From Candidatus Bathyarchaeota archaeon (lineage in GTDB: Archaea; Thermoproteota; Bathyarchaeia; Bathyarchaeales; Bathyarchaeaceae): 28,883 nucleotides of DNA. The notes beneath the pieces were generated by a model that was not told the origin of the DNA, did not search any database, and saw nothing but the letters and a program-made list of their open reading frames with translations. How positions within the stretch are numbered: the stretch's first letter is position 1; the number at the start of each line of letters is the position of its first letter. The translations under genes and the position numbers were made by a program. This document shows positions 1 through 5,911 of this stretch, piece after piece. The stretch spans positions 914,910 to 943,792 of the forward strand of contig CP070749.1 in assembly GCA_020348365.1 (NCBI GenBank), written 5' to 3'.

Positions 1-248
1 GAAGTCCCTGCATGCACGCATTCTTCTCCCCTTTGTTGATTCTGAAGAATGTACATAAATACATTATGAATGATGAATACGAATGTCTCCTAGCATACGC
101 ATGCATAATAGCAACACCATGAGCAGCTTCACTCCACATAACCTTCAGTATGATACGCTAATTGCAGTTTGTGGAAATCAAATCAATAAATAGGAGTTAG
201 AACATTTCTCTTACTCTCTACAAACAATGAAGGAGACACAGCGTCTTA

Positions 249-728
249 ATGCGAAAAGAGTTACCTCAACAATTATTGCGAGAGTTACTGAAGAATTCGA
301 AAAGGAGTGACAGGGAGCTTGCTAAGATCTTAGGGGTTTCTCAACCTACGATAACAAGAGCTAGGACCAGATTGGTGAATGAAGGCGTGATAAAAGAATT
401 CACTGTGGTACCAGACTTTGTGAAGATGGGATATGAGCTTCTGGCAATCATTTCTTTCAAATCGAAACTCAGCGGGAGAATTCAGGAGAAAGCAGTCAAG
501 GAGACTATGTCCAGACCAAACATCATATTTGCAGGAAACGTTTCAGGCGGAGGCAAAAATGGGGTGGTTCTCTCTCTGCATAGAAGCTACTCAGACTACT
601 CTAACTTCCTCACGGAGTTGAGACGTGAGGGTGGAGAAGACATAGGAGAAGGGAATACAATGCTCGTCACTTTGGAAGGGTTCATCCCTAAACCATTATC
701 GCTGTCATATCTAGCGGAAGAAATGTAG
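249..728 (+). CDS. Lrp/AsnC-family transcriptional regulator
   Basis: A 159-residue DNA-binding regulator of the feast/famine type. Residues about 5-50 form an AsnC-like winged helix-turn-helix (a leucine-rich first helix, then 'SDRELAKILGVSQPTITRARTR' as the HTH, of which SDRELAKILGVSQ is the most typical part), followed by the wing 'VNEGVIKEFTVVPDF'. The C-terminal part (about 60-140) reads as an AsnC/RAM-like alpha/beta domain that usually dimerises and senses small ligands, but it is divergent and lacks an obvious amino-acid-binding signature. The length is close to the family norm of about 150. The ATG at 249 follows a purine-rich stretch (aaggagacac) that can serve as the ribosome binding site. 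Its targets cannot be read from the sequence. The next gene downstream on the same strand is an acetyltransferase about 110 bp away. Confidence 0.85.
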   Translation: MRKELPQQLLRELLKNSKRSDRELAKILGVSQPTITRARTRLVNEGVIKEFTVVPDFVKMGYELLAIISFKSKLSGRIQEKAVKETMSRPNIIFAGNVSGGGKNGVVLSLHRSYSDYSNFLTELRREGGEDIGEGNTMLVTLEGFIPKPLSLSYLAEEM

Positions 729-842
729 AAGGCCGATGCATGCACGTATGCATAATGGCAATGGATTGACCACTTTTTTCCACAACTATGAAATAAAGTG
801 ACCACAGAAGAGCAGACTAAATTCCTATGGGAGATTTCGGCA

Positions 843-1298
843 GTGATATCCATTAGGGAAATTACCAAAGAAGATTGGGTTGAGGCAGTCAAACTGAAAG
901 TGAAGAAGGAACAAGAGGATTTTGTAGCATCAAACGCAATCAGTTTGGCGCAATCGAAATTTCAACCCTTTATTGAGTGTTTTGGTATCTACTCAGAAGA
1001 GGGAATGGTTGGTTTTTCAGCAGTTGCTCAGAATCCAGTTGATAAGAGAGTCTGGCTTGTCAGACACATGGTTGATGCCGAACATCAGGGTAAAGGATTT
1101 GGAAAGTCTGGCTTGAAGAAGATGATTGAATACTTGAGAGATAAGTTCTCATGCTCTGAACTCTACTTGGATGTTGCGCCAGAGAATGAAGAAGCCACAA
1201 ATCTTTACAAGAAAGCTGGTTTCAGAATCACAGATGAAAAACATGGCAACTGCCCAGTCTACAGATTAGATTTGAGCGAATATACAGAAGACTACTAA
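843..1298 (+). CDS. GNAT-family N-acetyltransferase
   Basis: Predicted acetyl-CoA-dependent acetyltransferase of the GCN5-related fold. The acetyl-CoA pyrophosphate-binding loop is visible as QGKGFGKSG (the Q/R-x-x-G-x-G/A motif A), preceded by the beta-strand 'RHMVDAEHQG'. It is followed by the conserved 'ENEEATNLYKKAGF' segment, motif B, typical of RimI-like enzymes. The frame is open from a GTG at 798. I prefer the GTG at 843 because a GGGAG at 829-833 sits 9 nt upstream and the protein then starts MISIREI, a usual GNAT beginning; it is about 151 residues long. The substrate is unknown; family members acetylate protein N-termini, lysines, polyamines or antibiotics. It lies about 110 bp downstream of the Lrp-like regulator on the same strand. 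Confidence 0.85.
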   Translation: MISIREITKEDWVEAVKLKVKKEQEDFVASNAISLAQSKFQPFIECFGIYSEEGMVGFSAVAQNPVDKRVWLVRHMVDAEHQGKGFGKSGLKKMIEYLRDKFSCSELYLDVAPENEEATNLYKKAGFRITDEKHGNCPVYRLDLSEYTEDY

Positions 1299-1329
1299 AC
1301 GCATGCAAGCAATGTGCTAATTGGGAATA

Positions 1330-1737
1330 CTAAGCGATACCGAGTTTGATTCTTATTTCGTCCCTGATGATGTTTTCGTGTTTCGCCAGTAACTCTGTTG
1401 TTTCTGCCTCTTCTTTGACTTCTTGAGCCAGCATCAGCCTTTCAACGCGCATGTTTGTTGATTCTATCATCTTCCTGAGCCAATCAATCTTCTCTGCGAT
1501 TTCGTTAGGAGTCGTTATGAGCAGCACCTTGTCGCCTACGACTACGACTTTTCTCTCCCACAAATGGAGGCTTGATTTCCATTCCTGTTCAAAGAGGGTT
1601 TGCCATACGTAGTCAGGTTGAGAATCAAGAGGAAGTTGAATAACGTAGGCGCCGGTGAGAAAGATGTCTCTCTGAATCAGAATCTTATCAACATCTATGG
1701 ATTCCATCAAATTCACTTTCTTGCTTGATCTACTCAT
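1330..1737 (-). CDS. Hypothetical protein, soluble, unrecognised family
   Basis: I do not recognise the family. The protein is about 135 residues, with no signal peptide or membrane segment. The first two thirds look alpha/beta (strands around 'ERKVVVVGDKVLLITT'). The rest is strongly helical and charged (residues about 85-130, rich in E, K and R), perhaps a coiled coil. The frame is open from a GTG at 1743. A GAGGGA on the minus strand just upstream is spaced about 7 nt from the ATG at 1737 but overlaps too closely with the GTG, so 1737 is the better start. It converges with the acetyltransferase gene, with a 31-bp gap. The low-complexity-free sequence and a clear ribosome site make it likely to be a real gene. 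Confidence 0.65.
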   Translation of the reverse strand: MSRSSKKVNLMESIDVDKILIQRDIFLTGAYVIQLPLDSQPDYVWQTLFEQEWKSSLHLWERKVVVVGDKVLLITTPNEIAEKIDWLRKMIESTNMRVERLMLAQEVKEEAETTELLAKHENIIRDEIRIKLGIA

Positions 1738-1895
1738 TTCCACATCCCTCGCCTGCTACAGTACACTATCTCTCCGCAAAGTCTTAAATCTTGAGTTCTC
1801 AAGGCGCAATCAACCGACGCATACAGTATCCACCAATCTAGCCGCTTCATTTCTGAGAGTAGGTGGAAGTGCACCTGTGAAACGGTAGTAGAAAA

Positions 1896-1903
1896 CTTAA
1901 AAC
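1896..1903 (+). promoter_or_regulatory. TATA-like box for tRNA-Val
   Basis: CTTAAAAC, centred about 28 bp upstream of the first base of the tRNA and preceded by the A-rich GAAAA, fits an archaeal BRE/TATA element placed for a transcript that starts at or just before the tRNA. Confidence 0.5.
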
Positions 1904-1926
1904 TAAACTCTGTTACTAGAAAGCAG

Positions 1927-2004
1927 GGGCCGGTAGTCTAGCACGGTTAGGACATCTGCTTGACGTGCAGAAGGTCGCCGGTTCAAATCCGGCCCGGCCC
2001 ACCA
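1927..2004 (+). tRNA. tRNA-Val (anticodon GAC), CCA encoded
   Basis: The cloverleaf can be drawn by eye. The acceptor stem GGGCCGG (1927-1933) pairs with CCGGCCC (1994-2000), the discriminator is A2001, and CCA is encoded at 2002-2004. The anticodon loop is TTGACGT, giving anticodon GAC (valine). The T arm GCCGG-TTCAAAT-CCGGC is perfect. There is no intron. A TATA-like box lies about 28 bp upstream and a T-rich run follows immediately. tRNA genes are frequent integration sites, and the stretch after this one contains what look like gene remnants, although no duplicate of the tRNA 3' end was seen. Confidence 0.96.
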
Positions 2005-2021
2005 ATTTCCTTTATTATTTT
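2005..2021 (+). terminator. T-rich terminator-like tract after tRNA-Val
   Basis: The 17 bases after the CCA are T-rich (three runs of T broken by single bases), consistent with archaeal intrinsic termination at oligo-T without the need for a hairpin. Confidence 0.4.
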
Positions 2022-2075
2022 GCGAACCCAAGCTATTCTTGAGCTTTTCGGGTTGCCTTAAATTGTTACTAAAAT

Positions 2076-2092
2076 CCGTAATTTTGTTACGG
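2076..2092. repeat. Small perfect inverted repeat
   Basis: CCGTAA and TTACGG form a 6-bp perfect stem around the 5-base loop TTTTG, followed by TTT. It lies in the gene-poor stretch after the tRNA. It may be a terminator remnant or a protein-binding site; nothing decides between these. Confidence 0.35.
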
Positions 2093-2117
2093 TTTCAAGT
2101 AATGCTTGCCGCCCAAA

Positions 2118-2276
2118 TTGAGGTTTTCGGGTTTGCAGCCAGAAAAGGTCAAACGCATAATCGAGCGTTGGAACTCCATCTCGCAAGAACTACAGGATAC
2201 AGACCCTGATTCCTTTGTAAGAATTGTTGCCACAGCAGAAGCTCCGGAAAAAGAGAAGCATTGGGGAGAAACCTGA
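2118..2276 (+). pseudogene. Coding-like fragment (small ORF or gene remnant)
   Basis: This frame, not the opposite strand, has the amino-acid composition of a real soluble helical protein: after a TTG (2118 or 2133) it reads with segments such as 'EKVKRIIERWNSISQELQ' and 'DPDSFVRIVATAEAPEKEK', then stops at 2274. No ribosome site is convincing and no family is recognised. Another coding-like piece in a different frame lies at 2516-2620. The simplest reading is one or more decayed genes after the tRNA, but a genuine 47-52 residue protein is possible. Confidence 0.3.
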
Positions 2277-2362
2277 CACTCCTCTGCCACGTATTCAGAC
2301 AAGCCCTACCCGCAGACGGACGCCGATGTCAAACGAATAGACCTGAGAGTTCAAGGTCTCTA

Positions 2363-2491
2363 TTTGATGTTTGATGGATAGGTTGAACACTTTGATGTAT
2401 CTTTGATTCTACTTCAAAGTATGTTTGATGATGAGATTAAACTGTTTGATGTTGGCGGTCAAGGGTTTGATGGCGGATTAAATGTTTGATG
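2363..2491 (+). repeat. Array of eight TTTGATG words at about 21-bp period
   Basis: TTTGATG occurs at 2363, 2370, 2391, 2424, 2445, 2466 and 2485, with a one-base variant (TTTGATT) at 2402. Start-to-start steps are 7, 21, 11, 22, 21, 21 and 19. Four copies share the longer word TGTTTGATG. A spacing of about 21 bp is two helical turns, so most copies face the same side of the DNA, as in iterons or multi-site operators. It could also be a relic of a coding repeat (Phe-Asp every seven codons), but stops interrupt the frame. Confidence 0.6.
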
Positions 2492-2515
2492 TAGAAGAGC
2501 GCTGAAAACCCCTAA

Positions 2516-2620
2516 AGGATCAACCCTCAACAGATACGCAAGTACATCCACAGAAATAATGGAGCAAACACGGAGGTCCCCCTCTACCTCGTAGAGGGAC
2601 CAAACCTCGCCGCTGAGTAA
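2516..2620 (+). pseudogene. Coding-like fragment without a start codon
   Basis: This frame is open after the stop at 2513 and reads as a plausible C-terminal protein segment (for example 'NPQQIRKYIHRNNGANTEV' and then 'VEGPNLAAE') until TAA at 2618. No start codon precedes it, and the frame differs from that of the fragment at 2118-2276. It is best read as the tail of a broken gene. I do not recognise the parent family. Confidence 0.25.
2575..2601. repeat. Hairpin-forming inverted repeat
   Basis: GGTC (2575-2578) and CCTCTAC (2581-2587) pair with GTAGAGG (2591-2597) and GACC (2598-2601), leaving a CTC loop and a 2-base bulge. The stem totals 11 bp. It sits about 50 bp beyond the stop codon of the SPFH gene, which runs toward it, and could act in 3'-end formation; no T tract follows. 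Confidence 0.4.
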
Positions 2621-2652
2621 GAGTTCAGGTCAAAGTTGAATATTCACGTGCG

Positions 2653-3588
2653 CTAGCGTTTCTGTTCTTTCTTGCGTGGCTGTGTCCTTTTCAGCGACTG
2701 GTTTGCTCCGGCGAACGCTGACAATCCAACGATCTCTCCCTTCACCATATCCATTGGAATCGCGAAGACGATTGTGTTGCTCTGGTCATAGCTGATATCC
2801 TCCAAGCTCGACAATGTGCGGAGATACATTGCTTGGGGGCTCATCTTCTGTACTGCCTTCTCCAAGTTCCCAGCCGCCGTCAACTCGCCTTCACTCTTGA
2901 TGATCACCGCTCGTTTTTCTCTTTCAGCCTCAGCCTGCCGTGCAATCACCCGCTTCATGTCCTCAGGCAACTCCACATTCTGCAGATTCACCGAAATAAT
3001 GTCGACGCCCCACTCCTTCGTCTCCCGCTCCACAATCCTCTCAATCTTGCCCGCAATCTCATCTCGCCGCGCCAGCAACTCATCTAACTCCACGTTTCCC
3101 ACTACATCCCGCATCGTCGTCTGCGCATGCTTCATCACGCTATTCCACAGATTCTGAATGTTAACGAGACTATCCTTTGTATCCACTACCTTCATGAACA
3201 CCACAGCGTCAACGCTAACGCTGATGTTATCTTTTGTCATAACCTCCTGGCGCGAAACATCCAGAGTTATAATCCGCTTATCCTGCTTCAGAAAACTCTC
3301 CACGAAAGGCCACTTGAAGAAGAATCCGGGACCCACAAGCCTCTGAAACCTCCCAAACCGCAGCACAATAGCCTCTTCCCACTCCTTATTAATCGCTACA
3401 GTACCTGGCAGGAAAGCCAAAGCGACGAAGGCAACAACACCGAATGGAAAAGCTGAAAGACTTGGAAAAGCAAGGACAGCCAAAGCTAGAAACACAATAA
3501 ACACAGCCAAGAAGAACGCGAACGGAGCCGGGGAACCCGAATATGCTGCACCTCTTCTCATTGCATCAGCCTCCACAGTTCCACTCAT
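2653..3588 (-). CDS. SPFH/stomatin-prohibitin (band 7) membrane protein
   Basis: A stomatin-like integral membrane scaffold protein of about 311 residues. The N-terminus has two closely spaced hydrophobic segments (about 20-65), the usual hairpin or membrane anchor. It is followed by the band-7 domain (about 70-230), whose hallmark stretches 'EWEEAIVLRFGRF', 'GPGFFFKWPF' and 'RQEVMTKDNISVSVDAVV' are present, and by the helical 'AEAEREKRAVIIKSEGE' segment shared by all slipins. SPFH proteins oligomerise at membranes and organise lipids or control membrane proteases; in archaea they often pair with an NfeD protein, which is not next door here. The frame is open from GTG 3600, but GGAGGTGA on the minus strand overlaps that codon and is spaced 8 nt from ATG 3588, so 3588 is the true start. 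The Lys/Arg-rich tail (final 10 residues) should be cytoplasmic. Confidence 0.93.
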   Translation of the reverse strand: MSGTVEADAMRRGAAYSGSPAPFAFFLAVFIVFLALAVLAFPSLSAFPFGVVAFVALAFLPGTVAINKEWEEAIVLRFGRFQRLVGPGFFFKWPFVESFLKQDKRIITLDVSRQEVMTKDNISVSVDAVVFMKVVDTKDSLVNIQNLWNSVMKHAQTTMRDVVGNVELDELLARRDEIAGKIERIVERETKEWGVDIISVNLQNVELPEDMKRVIARQAEAEREKRAVIIKSEGELTAAGNLEKAVQKMSPQAMYLRTLSSLEDISYDQSNTIVFAIPMDMVKGEIVGLSAFAGANQSLKRTQPRKKEQKR

Positions 3589-3660
3589 CCCAAAAATCAC
3601 CTCCCTCTAATCATCACTAACACAACAACACCTATTTCTCTCTTTGTATGCACGCAAACC

Positions 3661-4425
3661 ATGACTACCGGTGGATTTTTTAGCTTTGTACACCTCTTGA
3701 TATTGAGAGGGGGAATGTCTCTGTCAGACTTTCTGGCAAGATTCTCTGTTGTTGAGGAACTCATCAAGCGCAGAGAGGGATTCTTCAAAAATCTGAAGGA
3801 GCAGAAACGGCTAAGGACCTATTTCATCAATTTCAACATAGCCATCATCGTCTTTTCCGCTGTTTATGGCGCAACTATGGGCGTGTATCCTGGTGGGCTG
3901 CAGGTTTTCTATGATGCAGTTAAGATTCCGATGTTGCTTCTGATTTCTCTTTACGTGACGGTTCCAAGCTATTATGTGCTCAGTTCACTTTTTGGAGGAG
4001 AATGTTCATTCAGCCAGATGGTCATTCTTCTGCTCTCAAGCCTCACGGTTATGTCAACGGTTCTCCTCGCATTAGTTCCCATAAATTTGTTCTTCATATT
4101 AACAACTGCAAACGCGACCTATTCAGCCTATGCATTTCTCGTGATTCTGAATGTTGTGATCTTCGCACTTGCTGGCCTCTTCGCCCTCACATTCCTTCTT
4201 AGCGGCCTCATGACAATGTATTCTGGAATAGGTTGGTCTCCCGCTTTCTTGGTTGGAAGCATAATCTTCATGTTTGTTGGAACACAATTGGCATGGGTTC
4301 TGAGACCATACTTCCACTACTATCCACAATTCATAAGACCAGTTGAAAGAAACTTTTACGTTGCCATGATTGAATTGGTAATCAGATTCCTAGGAGGCCT
4401 CTTCGGCTTCAGAGGCATAGATTAG
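3661..4425 (+). CDS. Polytopic membrane protein, function unknown
   Basis: A protein of up to 254 residues with about six hydrophobic spans (roughly 50-75, 90-110, 120-145, 152-180, 190-212 and a C-terminal one). Its most conserved-looking block is 'YGATMGVYPGGLQVFYDAVK', followed by 'PMLLLISLYVTVPSYYVLSS'; similar blocks occur in an uncharacterised family of bacterial and archaeal membrane proteins that somewhat resembles Yip1-type proteins. No catalytic motif is visible. The frame is open from ATG 3661; ATG 3715 (start MSLSDFLARF, after a GAGAGGGGGA stretch) is an alternative that gives 236 residues. It is divergent from the SPFH gene, with only a short gap. Confidence 0.7.
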   Translation: MTTGGFFSFVHLLILRGGMSLSDFLARFSVVEELIKRREGFFKNLKEQKRLRTYFINFNIAIIVFSAVYGATMGVYPGGLQVFYDAVKIPMLLLISLYVTVPSYYVLSSLFGGECSFSQMVILLLSSLTVMSTVLLALVPINLFFILTTANATYSAYAFLVILNVVIFALAGLFALTFLLSGLMTMYSGIGWSPAFLVGSIIFMFVGTQLAWVLRPYFHYYPQFIRPVERNFYVAMIELVIRFLGGLFGFRGID

Positions 4426-4538
4426 AATAATCGACACATGCAGATTGTATTATGTCGCATCTTTGACTGTTCTTCTTACGACGATTCTCAGTTTAGTATG
4501 CGATTTCACTGTACATGCATGCAGAAATATGCTATGGC

Positions 4539-5714
4539 CTAACTGAAGCAGTATCTTATTTCCTGATGTTCTTGTGCGAGTTTTGTGGCGTCTTCCTTGA
4601 CTTGGCTTGGGTCTTCTCTGTCGACGATCACTCTTTTCATGAGTTCTGCTATCCTCTCCATCTCCTCCTCTCTCATCCCCTTTCGAGTTGTCTCACAAAC
4701 GCCCAGTCTAACTCCGCAGTCAGCGATTATGTTCGCTCCTTCCAGCTTCTGAGCTATGACCCTTCCTTGCTTGTAACCACCATAATCAAGAAAGACCTGA
4801 TGAGATCTTGTGTAGCCGAGACCTGGGCAGGTAGCTGGAAAGTCATATTCGGCTAATGCCTTCGCCAAGGCTTGTGCATTCCGAACAACCTGCTCAGCGT
4901 ATCGTTTTCCATACTTCTTCATCTCTGCCAGGGCCAAAGATAAGGCTGCTATGCGGTTCCAGTGAGCATTATCCACGAACGCCGGGAAGATTCCTCTTTT
5001 GATCACCTCACCGTGTTCTTCATCAGCGAGGATGATTCCGCCTTGAGGCCCGAAGAAGGATTTATGCGTGGACCCGAACAGGGCAGAAGCGCCTTCCCGA
5101 AGAGGATTCTGAAACTCTTCTCCAGCAATTAATCCCAGCACATGCGAGCCATCGTATCCCACGTGAGCATTCACTTCACGGGTCACCTTGGCAAGCTCCT
5201 CCACAGGATGAGGGAAGAGAATGAGGCTTGCCCCGAAGATGACCATCTTCGGCTTCTCCTCCAAAATCAGATCTGTGGCTTCACCTATCTTGATGCTCAT
5301 CGTCTCCTTCGAGAATGGAAACCCAACGGTTCTTAGTCTCAAGTATCCCGGAAGAGCCTGCGCCCATATTCCAGGGTATCCTCCATTGTCTGGAGAGACG
5401 CATAATATCGTGTCTTTTGGTTTTGTGAAGCTGGCTAGGAAGATCAGGTCTGCTATGTGGCCGGAGAGGGGACGCAGATCAGCTGTATCAGACCTGAAGA
5501 CTTCCATCGCGATCTTTTCGCCATACTCTTCGATTTCGTCGGTGAAGCGAGTTCCCATATAGAAACCGTCTCTCGAGGTGTATCGATGGCCGAGATCAGA
5601 GGAGAGTAGAGAGCGGACCGCGGGACTCATCACATTCTCCGAGGGAATGAGGTTGATACATTCCCTTTCGCGCCATTGCTCATGTCTCTTCACCAAATCC
5701 AAGACTTCATTCAT
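4539..5714 (-). CDS. glyA-like: Divergent serine hydroxymethyltransferase-like PLP enzyme
   Basis: A fold-type I PLP enzyme closest to archaeal serine hydroxymethyltransferases, which interconvert serine and glycine and charge a pterin one-carbon carrier (probably methanopterin type in archaea). The PLP-lysine motif GSTHKSFFGPQGG is intact, as are the PLP-binding Asp in YDGSHVLGL, the 'LIPSEN' N-terminal block and the carboxylate-binding Arg region 'GVRLGVCETTRKG'. However, the diagnostic GGHxxH motif reads GGYPGIW, and the YAEGYPG-type segment is also altered ('HRYTSRDGFYMG'), so the reaction may differ. The frame extends to 5831, but ATG 5714 (391 residues, start MNEVLDLVKRHEQW) matches the family N-terminus, and a TATA-like box lies at 5834-5839, just upstream of the 5831 codon. 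Confidence 0.8.
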   Translation of the reverse strand: MNEVLDLVKRHEQWRERECINLIPSENVMSPAVRSLLSSDLGHRYTSRDGFYMGTRFTDEIEEYGEKIAMEVFRSDTADLRPLSGHIADLIFLASFTKPKDTILCVSPDNGGYPGIWAQALPGYLRLRTVGFPFSKETMSIKIGEATDLILEEKPKMVIFGASLILFPHPVEELAKVTREVNAHVGYDGSHVLGLIAGEEFQNPLREGASALFGSTHKSFFGPQGGIILADEEHGEVIKRGIFPAFVDNAHWNRIAALSLALAEMKKYGKRYAEQVVRNAQALAKALAEYDFPATCPGLGYTRSHQVFLDYGGYKQGRVIAQKLEGANIIADCGVRLGVCETTRKGMREEEMERIAELMKRVIVDREDPSQVKEDATKLAQEHQEIRYCFS

Positions 5715-5833
5715 AATGATTGCCCCTTCCGAATGTTGGCACTTGGGTTGGTTGAAGAGGTACTTTACAGTTGCGACTTCAGAACAACCCAACAGAATAT
5801 TCAATCCTCGCAGACAAGGTGAAAAAGACAAAG

Positions 5834-5839
5834 TTTAAA
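5834..5839. promoter_or_regulatory. TATA-like box, possibly shared by divergent genes
   Basis: TTTAAA in the context AAGTTTAAAA lies between the SHMT-like gene and the surface-protein gene. Being palindromic, it could serve either direction: rightward initiation near 5862 ahead of the GTG at 5912, or leftward near 5812 ahead of the ATG at 5714. Its position would rule out the upstream start at 5831 for the leftward gene. Confidence 0.35.
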
Positions 5840-5911
5840 ATGCCAGTTGTTAAGAAATGTTCACATCCTCAGGAATAGAAGGCTTGTGAAACCATAAAGA
5901 GAGGGAAAAGA

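Noticed and set aside
1697..1888. A 63-residue plus-strand frame overlapping the unknown protein's start
   Set aside because: It has no ribosome site, is partly antisense to a better gene, and the rest is promoter-like sequence before the tRNA.
2087..2302. Minus-strand 71-residue reading frame after the tRNA
   Set aside because: Its composition (rich in Ser, Cys and Phe) looks like the complement of the more protein-like plus-strand frame, and it has no ribosome site.
2363..2491. TTTGATG array as a CRISPR array
   Set aside because: The repeated word is only 7-9 bp and the intervals about 14 bp, far from CRISPR repeat and spacer sizes, and no cas gene is in the window.
1927..2652. An integrated element bounded by a duplicated tRNA 3' end
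   Set aside because: No second copy of the tRNA-Val 3' end and no integrase gene were seen in the window, so only an inference of old decay is kept.
2816..3456. Several plus-strand frames opposite the SPFH gene
   Set aside because: They are rich in His, Leu, Ser and Cys without any domain signal, and they lie over a strongly conserved band-7 coding region on the minus strand.
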